From: Sphingomonas sp.
Lineage (GTDB): Bacteria; Pseudomonadota; Alphaproteobacteria; Sphingomonadales; Sphingomonadaceae
NCBI RefSeq assembly: GCF_017744835.1
Contig: NZ_JAGIAM010000001.1
Span: 558,001 to 622,000, forward strand
Direction: 5' to 3'
DNA: 64,000 nt
Part shown: positions 28,976 through 36,997 of the stretch, one piece after another
Numbering within the stretch: the first letter of the stretch is position 1
How the letters are laid out: each line of letters starts with the position of its first letter
Notes under the pieces: generated by a model
The model's database searches: none
Told to the model about the DNA's origin: nothing
The model's input: the letters and a program-made list of their open reading frames with translations, nothing else
Made by a program: the position numbers and the translations under genes

Positions 28976-30487
28976 TCACGCCAGCTCTGTGGCGGGACAA
29001 TAGGCCTGCAGGAATTCCGGATGCGTCGGCATTTCCGCAGTCAGGTCGGCGATTTCCCCTCGCAGCCGCTCGAGTTCGTGGCGCAACTGATGCTCCGGCA
29101 CCATTTTGGCGAGTTGATGATAGCCGCGCGGGGCCATGCGCTGGCCGAGCAGCACCGAAGCCCAGCTGTCTATCCGGAACAGCTCGTTCGGCAGCTGATA
29201 GGCGCGCGCATCCTCCCGCCACAGTGCGAGCCTCGCCTTGAGGCTGTCGGGGATGTCCATCGTCCGGCAACGGTTCCAGAAGGGGGAATCGTCGCGCTCG
29301 GTGATGTGATAGTGCAGGATGATGAAATCGCGGATATTCTCGAATTCCTCCCGCGATTTGGCGTTGAAGCGGCCGAGCAGCGCCTCGTTGAACCCGTTGA
29401 ACGGGAAATCCTCGATCAGCCGCGTCACCGCCGCCATCATGAGGTGGATGCTGGTCGATTCGAGCGGCTCGATGAAGCCGCCGGCGAGGCCCAGGCCGAC
29501 GCAGTTCTTTTCCCAGCTCTTCACGCGCATGCCGGTCTTGAAGCGCACCAGCCAAGGCTCGACCATGGGCTCGCCGTCGATCTCGGCGAGCAGCCGCGCG
29601 TGCGCTTCGTCGTCGGACAGGAACTCGTTGCAGAAGACGAAGCCGTTGCCCTCGCGCTGCTGCAGCGGGATGCGCCATCGCCAGCCCGTCTCATGCGCAT
29701 AGGCGCCGGTATAGGGCTGCGGCGGCCGCGTCGATGTCGACTGGACCGCCACCGCGCTGTTTGTGCTGATCCAGTGCCCCCAATCCTCGAACGGCACTTC
29801 CAGCGCATCGCCGAGCAGGAGCGAGCGGAAGCCGGTGCAGTCGATGAACAGATCGGCCTCGATCCGCTCACCCGATTCGAGCTCGATCGCATCGATGAAG
29901 CCGCTTTCGGGGTTGCGCTCGACGCGCTGGATCTTGCCTTCGACGCGCTTGACCCCGGCCGGCTCGGCGAGGCCGCGCAGGAAGCGGGCATAGCGCGCGG
30001 CGTCGACGTGATAGGCGTAGCTCGGCGCCACCGCAGTCTCGAGCGACATGCGGTTGGCCTCGCCCGCGACCCACTCGAGACAATATTCGCCGAGCTCGCC
30101 GCCGAACCCCTGCGACTTCGCGTGCAACCAGAAATGATGGAAGTCCGCCATCCAGCTCCAGCGGCGGCCGATGATGCCGAAGGGGTGGATGTAGCGGTCG
30201 CCGATCCGGCCCCAGTTGCGGAACTCGATCCCCAGCTTCACCGTCGCCTGCGCGGCGGACATGAACGCGTCTTCCTTGATCTTCATCAGCGTGTGGAAGC
30301 CGCGGAAGGTCGGCACGGTCGATTCACCCACGCCTATGGTCGAGATCGCATCGGATTCGACGAGAGTGATGTCGAGCAGCGGACCGAGATGACGCACCAG
30401 CGCGGTCGCGGTCACCCAGCCGGCCGTACCTCCGCCGGCCACCACTACCCGCTTCACGATCTGCTCCGACGAAGGCGACACCGCCAT
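28976..30487 (-). CDS. Tryptophan-halogenase-like flavin-dependent protein
   Basis: A 503-residue flavoprotein of the tryptophan 7-halogenase family. Visible are the FAD motif VVAGGGTAGWVTATAL, the halogenase segment VGESTVPTFRGFH, the catalytic-type Lys in TVKLGIEFRNW and the halogenase signature WRWRIP (WxWxIP). Late motifs GLAGGFIEPLESTSIHLM are also typical. The ATG at 30487 sits 6 bases after aagga. In sphingomonads and Caulobacter such genes are often next to TonB receptors; their substrates are mostly unknown and may not be free tryptophan. Here it heads a minus-strand set with a small protein, a receptor and a PI-PLC-like enzyme. Confidence 0.88.
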   Translation of the reverse strand: MAVSPSSEQIVKRVVVAGGGTAGWVTATALVRHLGPLLDITLVESDAISTIGVGESTVPTFRGFHTLMKIKEDAFMSAAQATVKLGIEFRNWGRIGDRYIHPFGIIGRRWSWMADFHHFWLHAKSQGFGGELGEYCLEWVAGEANRMSLETAVAPSYAYHVDAARYARFLRGLAEPAGVKRVEGKIQRVERNPESGFIDAIELESGERIEADLFIDCTGFRSLLLGDALEVPFEDWGHWISTNSAVAVQSTSTRPPQPYTGAYAHETGWRWRIPLQQREGNGFVFCNEFLSDDEAHARLLAEIDGEPMVEPWLVRFKTGMRVKSWEKNCVGLGLAGGFIEPLESTSIHLMMAAVTRLIEDFPFNGFNEALLGRFNAKSREEFENIRDFIILHYHITERDDSPFWNRCRTMDIPDSLKARLALWREDARAYQLPNELFRIDSWASVLLGQRMAPRGYHQLAKMVPEHQLRHELERLRGEIADLTAEMPTHPEFLQAYCPATELA

Positions 30488-30574
30488 GCGCATTCCTTCT
30501 GATTCGAGTTGTCCGCGCCGATCCGGGCGGATGCCCACCCCGGATCGAGCGAAGGGAGAAGAGTGCGGCCCCGG

Positions 30575-31885
30575 CTACGCTCCGGCGGCGGCGCCCTGCG
30601 CGACGAGGACGTCGTCCTCCTCATCCTCGTTGAGCTGGCCTAGTGCCCCGCTGGCACGTGCCTTGCGGCCATAGACCAGCTCGAAGAGCGGGCTCGCCAT
30701 CAGCGTCGTGACGATCGCCATCACCACCAGCATCGAGAAGAGCGCGGGGCCGATAATGCCCTTCTGCAGCCCGATATTGATGATGATCAGCTCCATCAGT
30801 CCGCGCGCGTTCATCAGCGCGCCGACCGCCATCGCCGTGGGATTGTCCTGGCCGGTCAGCCGCGCCGCTGCCCAGCAGGCGCCGCCCTTGGCGAGGATCG
30901 AACCGGCGACGATCACGCTCGCGATCGCCGCCAGCTCGAGGCTGTTGACCATGGTGAGCTGGGTATTGAGGCCCGAGAAGGCGAAGAACATCGGCACCAG
31001 CAGCGCCGTGGTGAAGGGCTCGATCTGCTTGCGGATCTCGCGCGTCAGCAGCCCCCGTGGCATGGCGACGCCGAGCAGGAAGCCGCCGAACACCGAGTGC
31101 AGCCCGGCCCCGTCCATCGCCCAGGCGCTGAGCCCGAACAGCATGATCACCACCGCGAGCAGCGGCGGCGTGATCTTGCCTTCGCGTTCGGCCCAGCGTG
31201 CGAGCGGCGCAAATACGCGCGGGCCGAAGAACACCATGAATGCCGCGAACAGCCCGCCGCCGACGATCGCCTTGACCGCGACGACCGACCCGCCGCCGAA
31301 GCTCGCCAGCACGATCGCGAGCACCGTCCATGCGCCCGCATCGTCGATCGCGCCGGCTGAAAGCGACAGCGAGCCGAGCGGCGTCCGCGTGATGCCGCGT
31401 TCCTGGATGATGCGCGCGAGCACCGGGAAGGCTGTGATCGAGATGCAGGCGCCGGTGTAGAGCGTCGCCTGAAACGGGCTGACACCATCCCCGAACAGGT
31501 CGAGCCCGATAAGCCACGGCGTCAGCGCGACGGCAACGAGGAACGGCGCGACCATGCCCGAGAGGGACACCGCCACCGCGCTCTTCGCATTGAGCCGGAA
31601 ATGGTCGGTGCGGAAGCCGAGGCCGACCATGAACATGTAGAGTCCGACACCAAGCTGCGAGACCACGTAAAGGACCGATTTGGTCTCCTTGGGGAAGATC
31701 ATCGCCTGGATATCGGGGGCGAGAAGCCCGAGCAGCGACGGCCCGAGGATCACGCCGGCGATCATCTCGCCGATCACCTGGGGCTGGTCGAAGAAACGCT
31801 TCATGATCCAGCCCATCGCGCGGCAGGCCGCGACGATGACGAAGATCTGCATGAAGAACGCGACGCTGAGTTCGCCCGGACTCAT
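30575..31885 (-). CDS. CPA2-family cation:proton antiporter
   Basis: A 436-residue membrane protein with about 12-13 helices. It carries the CPA2 segments QPQVIGEMIAGVILGPSLLG (first re-entrant region), YTGACISITAFPVLARI and SLSAGAIDDAGAWTVLAIVL with the paired Asp of electrogenic antiporters, and NARGLMELIIINIGL. There is no C-terminal TrkA-N nucleotide-binding domain, so it is not a full KefB/KefC. The ion (Na+ or K+) is not determinable. It ends 87 bases upstream of the halogenase start on the same strand. Confidence 0.88.
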   Translation of the reverse strand: MSPGELSVAFFMQIFVIVAACRAMGWIMKRFFDQPQVIGEMIAGVILGPSLLGLLAPDIQAMIFPKETKSVLYVVSQLGVGLYMFMVGLGFRTDHFRLNAKSAVAVSLSGMVAPFLVAVALTPWLIGLDLFGDGVSPFQATLYTGACISITAFPVLARIIQERGITRTPLGSLSLSAGAIDDAGAWTVLAIVLASFGGGSVVAVKAIVGGGLFAAFMVFFGPRVFAPLARWAEREGKITPPLLAVVIMLFGLSAWAMDGAGLHSVFGGFLLGVAMPRGLLTREIRKQIEPFTTALLVPMFFAFSGLNTQLTMVNSLELAAIASVIVAGSILAKGGACWAAARLTGQDNPTAMAVGALMNARGLMELIIINIGLQKGIIGPALFSMLVVMAIVTTLMASPLFELVYGRKARASGALGQLNEDEEDDVLVAQGAAAGA

Positions 31886-32359
31886 TCTTTCCCCTCCTTT
31901 GCGCTGCGCGGCGTGACAACGTTATCAGTCACCTTCGACCACGTCGGCAATTCGACCGAGAGAGGCGGAATGACCCTTTTCAGGCAAGCAAATTTGCCCG
32001 CCGAAATACTCACGGAATGCAGATTTCCCGGCGCACGGCCCGACTTGTGGCGGGCGAGACACAAGGTAGGTACATACCTACGTATTATTAGAGCGTTGGC
32101 AGGTTCGAACAGCCGGGTCGAATCCGTATTCGGGGCGAACTTCTTGGCCGCAGCCCACACAAATCGGTGCTGCATGACAGGACCGAGGTGTGGAACTCCA
32201 TTGTTCTCACCCGCGGTCGAACGGGCCGGAGCGAACGCTGTGAGGGATGGGCTGGCATCGCGGCACGGCCGCCCGGCCAACTCGCTGTTGGAAGAATTCG
32301 ATCAGTGTCTGCCCGACGCGATTGAGCATGCACTGGCCAGGCGCCGGCGCTTGCGCGAT
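31886..32359. other. 474-base region without a supported gene
   Basis: This stretch lies between the start of the antiporter gene and a small hypothetical gene. Open frames here lack recognisable sequence or start signals. The one distinctive element is the inverted repeat at 32066-32081. The promoter of the antiporter is expected at the left end. Confidence 0.5.
32066..32081. promoter_or_regulatory. Perfect 7-bp inverted repeat, operator-like
   Basis: The sequence gtaggta-ca-tacctac is a perfect 16-base palindrome in an otherwise empty stretch, followed by an AT-rich run (cgtattatta). Sites of this kind (repeated TAC/GTA steps) are typical of TetR-family operators in front of efflux genes. 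No TetR gene is next to it, so the binding protein and target are unknown. Confidence 0.45.
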
Positions 32360-32581
32360 CTAGGTGCTATTTCCGAGCAAAGCCGCATGCGCCGCCCTCA
32401 GGATCATCCGCCGTTCCGAGCTGTCATCAGGCAGCTCATCCCAGGCAAAGACGGACCGCGAGCCGTGGATATCCTGCCAGATGTGATCGGCGACACGGAA
32501 GAGCTCGTCCACTCTCGGCGATCTCCCGCACGCTATGCAGTCGATCACCTCGGGCGCAATCATTTCAGGCTGGCCTCTCAT
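32360..32581 (-). CDS. Small hypothetical protein (73 residues)
   Basis: The protein is acidic and probably helical (DELFRVADHIWQDI, WDELPDDSSERRMILRAAHAAL), without signal peptide. A start two turns downstream (MIAPEV, ATG at 32563) is also possible. The C-terminal WDELPDDSSERRMILRAAHAAL pattern resembles short helical proteins of phage or plasmid type seen in proteobacteria, but no family can be named. The Shine-Dalgarno is weak. The lack of any better frame and the protein-like composition support it modestly. Confidence 0.45.
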   Translation of the reverse strand: MRGQPEMIAPEVIDCIACGRSPRVDELFRVADHIWQDIHGSRSVFAWDELPDDSSERRMILRAAHAALLGNST

Positions 32582-32769
32582 CGCTTCTGTGCCTTCTCTC
32601 TTGCGCCAAAGCTAGGAAGCCTGTGCTCAAGGAAAAGCCCCAATCGCGATGAATCCGCCATCCGGTGAGCCTCGGCGGCAGTTGCGCCGAATGCGCTCGG
32701 CGCGCCCGGTCCGGGAAAACGCCGGAATCGCCGCAGCTCTGCTTCGGGCGAACGGTCGCGCTGCGTGGT

Positions 32770-34380
32770 TTAATTTTGCAGTGTGGCGAGGAGCGCGACC
32801 TTGCGATCGAATTCCTTGCCATCGGCGGCGCTGCGAGACAGCAGTGCCGAGCGCCAGAGATGCGCGCGAGCCTCGTCTTGCCGTCCATCCCCGCGTTCGT
32901 AATTGGCAAGGCGTTCGCAGGCCCTGGCTTTCATTTCCTCGTCGTCAAAGCCGGGGCGGTCGCAAAGCAGGGCATAGGATGCGGTGGCACCGGCCATGTC
33001 CCCCAATCGCTCGCGAAGCGTCCCGCCCCAATAGGCGGCAACGGGTCTGCGATCCTTGTCGAGATCGAAGGCGGCGAGCAGGCGGCGTGCGGGCGCCTCG
33101 AGCCGGGGCGACATGACCTCGGACAAAAGCCCGAGCATATAGACGTCAGCCCGGTCGAAGCGCCGCGGAGCGACGCGCGCGAGAAGCTCTGTAAGCGCCA
33201 CGGCGCGCGCGGTGCTTGCTCCCGTCATGCGCGCGCGAAAGGCTTGAAGCATCGCCTCATCCAACAATGCCTCGATTATCATTGGCGTGGGCCGTGACCC
33301 GATCTGCCGCTCGATCGCCGATACGGGGCGATCGAAATCCACGGTTTTGCCGCCCGTCACCCAGGCATCGAGGAAGGCGAGCGCAAAGGGCTGGCGCAGC
33401 ACGTCGGCATAATCGAGATGGGCGAGCGCGGACGGCGTGTCGGCATTGGACAGGAAAATGAAGGTGAGCTTCCTGTCGGGCACGCGGAGGAATATAGCGG
33501 ATTCGGCCTGGCCATAGCCATAGACCCAGTGGAGCCGCCCGGCCGGACTGGCCTGAGTGAACCAGCCATAGCCATAGTCGTGTCCGTTGCGCGGAGTGGT
33601 GAGACGATCATAGCCGTCCTGGTTGATCAGGACATTGTGGTCGAGTGCCGCGGCATATTTTGCGAGATCGTCGATCGTCGAGATCAGCCCCGAGGCGGGA
33701 TAGGCCGCGTCCCAATCATAGGGTCGCTCCACATATTTCCAGCCGGAGGACGAGGGCTGCGCTTCGTACCGTTTGACCGCGCGCGGCGCGAGAGGGTTGT
33801 CCTTCTGATATCCCGCCATCGTGTCGGTCATGCCGAGTGGCTGCAGGATTCGCTGGCGACTCTGCACCACATAGCTTTGCGGCGAAGGCATGCCGCTCAC
33901 CTTGTCGAAAAGCCCGGCGAGGCGATTGAAGCGCGCACCGTTGTAGACGAAGGTTTCGCCCGGCCGCCCGCCTGCGCTCATGCTCAGCACGTCGCCAATG
34001 CTGATGTTCGCATCTCCCATGCCTTCCGGCGGCTGCCATGCCGGAATGAGCGGATAGGCGAGTACCGGATCGTCGAGCCGGATCTTCCGCTCGGCCTCGA
34101 GCTGGGCGAGGATGATCCCGGTCATCGATTTGGTCACCGAAGCGATGCCGAAGAGCGAATCGGGCCTGATCGGAGCGCCGGTGGCGCGGTCGGCGACGCC
34201 CTCCTGGTGCCGATAGACGATCTTGCCGTCTCGGAGGACGGCGACGCTGAAGCCCGGCAGGTCGAGCTGCGCGGCCAGGCGATGAAGCCGCTTCGTGAAC
34301 GCAACATCGGCGGTTTGCGCCTGAACGGGCGTGGCAAGCAATGTCATCGCCACTGCTGCCGCCAGTCTGAATCCGCGCAT
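32770..34380 (-). CDS. Exported serine beta-lactamase-fold hydrolase
   Basis: A 536-residue exported protein: signal MRGFRLAAAVAMTLLATPVQAQ, then a class C beta-lactamase/DD-peptidase-like fold. The catalytic SxxK is SVTK in LFGIASVTKSMTG (about residue 82). The usual YxN position reads VYNGARFN, so the Asn is replaced by Gly if aligned on the Tyr. A C-terminal extension of about 170 residues (from about 365) looks helical and may form a separate domain. Likely an esterase or peptidase rather than a true beta-lactamase. The ATG at 34380 follows ggaggag. It lies 34 bases after the LytTR regulator gene on the same strand. Confidence 0.82.
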   Translation of the reverse strand: MRGFRLAAAVAMTLLATPVQAQTADVAFTKRLHRLAAQLDLPGFSVAVLRDGKIVYRHQEGVADRATGAPIRPDSLFGIASVTKSMTGIILAQLEAERKIRLDDPVLAYPLIPAWQPPEGMGDANISIGDVLSMSAGGRPGETFVYNGARFNRLAGLFDKVSGMPSPQSYVVQSRQRILQPLGMTDTMAGYQKDNPLAPRAVKRYEAQPSSSGWKYVERPYDWDAAYPASGLISTIDDLAKYAAALDHNVLINQDGYDRLTTPRNGHDYGYGWFTQASPAGRLHWVYGYGQAESAIFLRVPDRKLTFIFLSNADTPSALAHLDYADVLRQPFALAFLDAWVTGGKTVDFDRPVSAIERQIGSRPTPMIIEALLDEAMLQAFRARMTGASTARAVALTELLARVAPRRFDRADVYMLGLLSEVMSPRLEAPARRLLAAFDLDKDRRPVAAYWGGTLRERLGDMAGATASYALLCDRPGFDDEEMKARACERLANYERGDGRQDEARAHLWRSALLSRSAADGKEFDRKVALLATLQN

Positions 34381-34414
34381 GCTTCTCCTCCCAATGATCA
34401 TCTTGTCCCCCAGA

Positions 34415-35125
34415 TCATTCCCGCGCATCGCGAACGGATTGCGCGCCCAGCAGACTGCGCTCGACTGCCTGGAGCCTGCGCCGGCTGACGGGGGCAAGCT
34501 CCCCGCCAACCAGCCTCACCGCGGCACCTGTCTCCTCGCGGACGATCGCCGACGCATGTGCCGCGTTGACGATGTGAGACCGGTGGGTGCGGACGAAATT
34601 CGGCGGGAGGCGGCGCTCAAGCAAGGCAAGGCTGCCATCGTGGAGCAAGTGCCTGCCGTCGAGCGTCACCAACTCGGCGTAATCGTCCGCTCCCTGGATC
34701 CGCAGCAGATCGTCGCAATCGATTATCTCGGCGCCCCCAGCGGTGCGTACGATGAGCGCCGGGCGCCGAGGACCGGCTCTCGTCGCCGCGAGCCGGTCGA
34801 GCGCCCGCGCCAGCCGCGCCGGAACGACCGGCTTGGACACGAAGTCCAGCACCGCATGGTCGAACGCGTAGAGCGAGCGATCGGCATGCGCGGACACCAC
34901 CACGCACGGCGTCCGGCCGGCCGCGCGCAGTACCGCGAAGCCGTCGCTGCCGCCGAGGTTGAGGTCGAGCAGGATGCCGTCGAAGGCGGCGGCGTTGAGC
35001 TGCCCGACGGCATCGGCGACATCTTCGGCGCAGGTCAGCGAGGCCCGGTCGCCGAAATGCTCGCCGACGAGCCGGACGAGCCGACGCATCGCGGACGCCT
35101 CGTCTTCGACGAGGAGCAGCCTCAT
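34415..35125 (-). CDS. LytTR-family response regulator
   Basis: A 236-residue two-component regulator. The receiver domain (about 1-115) starts MRLLLVEDEASAMRRL, has the phosphoacceptor Asp in GILLDLNLGG (about residue 53) and the conserved Lys in FVSKPV. The C-terminal LytTR DNA-binding domain (about 130-230) has LLRIQGADDYAELVT and RTHRSHIVN. The ATG overlaps the sensor kinase stop (ATGA), so the pair is coupled. LytTR regulators usually control cell-envelope, virulence or extracellular-enzyme genes; the adjacent exported hydrolases are natural candidates. Confidence 0.9.
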   Translation of the reverse strand: MRLLLVEDEASAMRRLVRLVGEHFGDRASLTCAEDVADAVGQLNAAAFDGILLDLNLGGSDGFAVLRAAGRTPCVVVSAHADRSLYAFDHAVLDFVSKPVVPARLARALDRLAATRAGPRRPALIVRTAGGAEIIDCDDLLRIQGADDYAELVTLDGRHLLHDGSLALLERRLPPNFVRTHRSHIVNAAHASAIVREETGAAVRLVGGELAPVSRRRLQAVERSLLGAQSVRDARE

Positions 35126-36804
35126 GACGGGGCGCCCGTGGTGATGGTGGTTTGCCAGATGCTGCCGGCCAGGGCGCGGGCATCGACCGTCGCCGCGGCG
35201 CCGAACGTCGCCGAAATCCGCGCGCCGACATAAGCCAGACCCGTGCCCGTGCGCAGCGATCCCTCTCCGCTGCGCAGGCTGGCGGGTGTCGTCAGTTCGA
35301 GCGAAAGGAGCCGCGTCCCGCTGCGCAGGATCTTGAGGGAGAAGCGAGCACCGTCGGGGTACCGCCCGTGGACCAGAGCATTCTCGACCAGAGTGAGAAG
35401 GACGCCGGGAGGAATCTGAAGGTTTGCGGCGTCGCCGTCTACATCGAGCGCGAGCCGCGCGTCGGTGCGAAACGCCATCAACCGAAGATGCGCCCGGCAA
35501 AGCTCGATCTCCTCGCCGAGAGCGATCAGCGGCTGGCCGGCGATCCTCGCAAGGGTGCGGAACTCGTCGCCCAGCAGCTCTATCATGCGGACGCCGGTCG
35601 CCGGATCGCTTTCGACCCACTCGATCAGGCTATTAAGCGTGTTGAGCAGAAAATGGGGCGCGATGCTCTGGCGCAGAAGCGCCATTTCCAGCCCGGCTGC
35701 GCGCGCGGCCGCGACCGCAGCGTCGCGCTGGGCACTTCGGAGGACCAGGATCTGGTCCGCGAAAAGGACCGCGGCGAGCGCCGCGAGCGCGAGATATTGC
35801 GCCCCGTCGAGAAATCCCGGCTGGAGCGCGAGCAACGTCACGAAGAGCGCCATCGCGGCGATCAGCATCCGCGCCCGCCACATGCTTGGACCGCTTCGAA
35901 GCGCGGCCGTGCCGGCCGCCAGCATTGCCCCACACGCGCCGAGCGCGAGGACCAGCATCGACCGGTAATCCTCGCGAATCGGCAATATCCATACCCCGAG
36001 CATGGCGAGCGCACCGCTCGTCAGCCAGACGGCGAGGCCGGCGCGCCGGTAATGCCAGGCCGTATAGGTGAGCATCGACATGCCGACCGCGCTCGCGCAG
36101 ACCATGACGGCGAGCAGACGCGGCCCCTGCCACGGATAGGGCAAAGCCAGCACTCCGCGGGATAGTTCGGCGGTCAATTGCAGCAATGTCGCGCCCGACA
36201 GCGCGGCGAGAATGAGCGAACCCTTGTCCCTGCGATCCGTCAGCCATGCGCCTCCGAAGAAGATCGCGGCGATGGCGAAGATGCCTGCGGTCGGCAAGGC
36301 AGGCAGATAATAGCGCAGGATCGGAGCCTGGGACCCGGCATAATTCTCCACGTCGATCTGCACGACGGGCTGGCTCACCCGCCAAGGCTGGTGCACGGAG
36401 GAGAGATGCGCGACCAGCACATTGTCGCGGCGCTGCAAGCTAAGCGGAAGCGGCCACACTGCATCGAACCGGCCGGCAATCTCCGTCGCGGCGTCGGCGC
36501 CCGGCCTGCCATTTGCGCCCAGACGCGTGCCGTTCCACCAGACCTCACTGGCGGCCATCGCAGCGATCCTGAGACCGATGGGCGCATCGGTTTCCGGCAG
36601 CGATATGGCGGCCTTGATCCATACCGGGCCGTTCTGGCTGTCGATGTCGCTCACTTTCGTCCTGCGGCACGCCGGCTCGGTGAATGTCGGCACGGTGCCG
36701 GGGGGGCCGGCGCACAGGATCACCTCGTCCACTTCGAACAGATTGCTGGCCCGTGCGGGCGGCACGAGGAGGAAGACGAGAAGGATCGCCGCCAGCCGGA
36801 TCAT
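35122..36804 (-). CDS. LytS/YehU-type sensor histidine kinase
   Basis: A 560-residue membrane sensor. Signal/N-terminal helix (MIRLAAILLVFLLVPPARAS), an extracytoplasmic beta-sandwich domain (about 20-170, SLPETDAPIGLRIAAMAASEVWWNGTRLGANG), seven predicted helices (about 175-370, 7TM-DISM-like layout), then a His_kinase (PF06580) domain with the phosphorylated His in QSIAPHFLLNTLNSL and an HATPase with ENALVHG and GTGLAYVGARI. The beta-sandwich may bind a carbohydrate or other ligand. It precedes and overlaps its LytTR partner and is divergent from the alpha/beta hydrolase gene. Confidence 0.88.
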   Translation of the reverse strand: MIRLAAILLVFLLVPPARASNLFEVDEVILCAGPPGTVPTFTEPACRRTKVSDIDSQNGPVWIKAAISLPETDAPIGLRIAAMAASEVWWNGTRLGANGRPGADAATEIAGRFDAVWPLPLSLQRRDNVLVAHLSSVHQPWRVSQPVVQIDVENYAGSQAPILRYYLPALPTAGIFAIAAIFFGGAWLTDRRDKGSLILAALSGATLLQLTAELSRGVLALPYPWQGPRLLAVMVCASAVGMSMLTYTAWHYRRAGLAVWLTSGALAMLGVWILPIREDYRSMLVLALGACGAMLAAGTAALRSGPSMWRARMLIAAMALFVTLLALQPGFLDGAQYLALAALAAVLFADQILVLRSAQRDAAVAAARAAGLEMALLRQSIAPHFLLNTLNSLIEWVESDPATGVRMIELLGDEFRTLARIAGQPLIALGEEIELCRAHLRLMAFRTDARLALDVDGDAANLQIPPGVLLTLVENALVHGRYPDGARFSLKILRSGTRLLSLELTTPASLRSGEGSLRTGTGLAYVGARISATFGAAATVDARALAGSIWQTTITTGAPS

Positions 36805-36997
36805 GACCTCGCCTTATAAAGCGAATTGCGCGCTGGTCTTGCCGTTCGCCGACACGGCTGCGCCGTTCGCCGATCGAACGCCGATGCGGCAGGCGACATC
36901 GCTAGAGTGGGCATGCCGCTGGGGGATGCGGAGTGGGAAGTCGACCTTCGAACTTATTTCTCCCCGGCACTGGATCATCGACAAGAAAGGCGACTTT

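Noticed and set aside
31882..32280. 132-residue minus-strand open frame
   Set aside because: No ribosome site, overlaps the antiporter start, and the product has no recognisable features.
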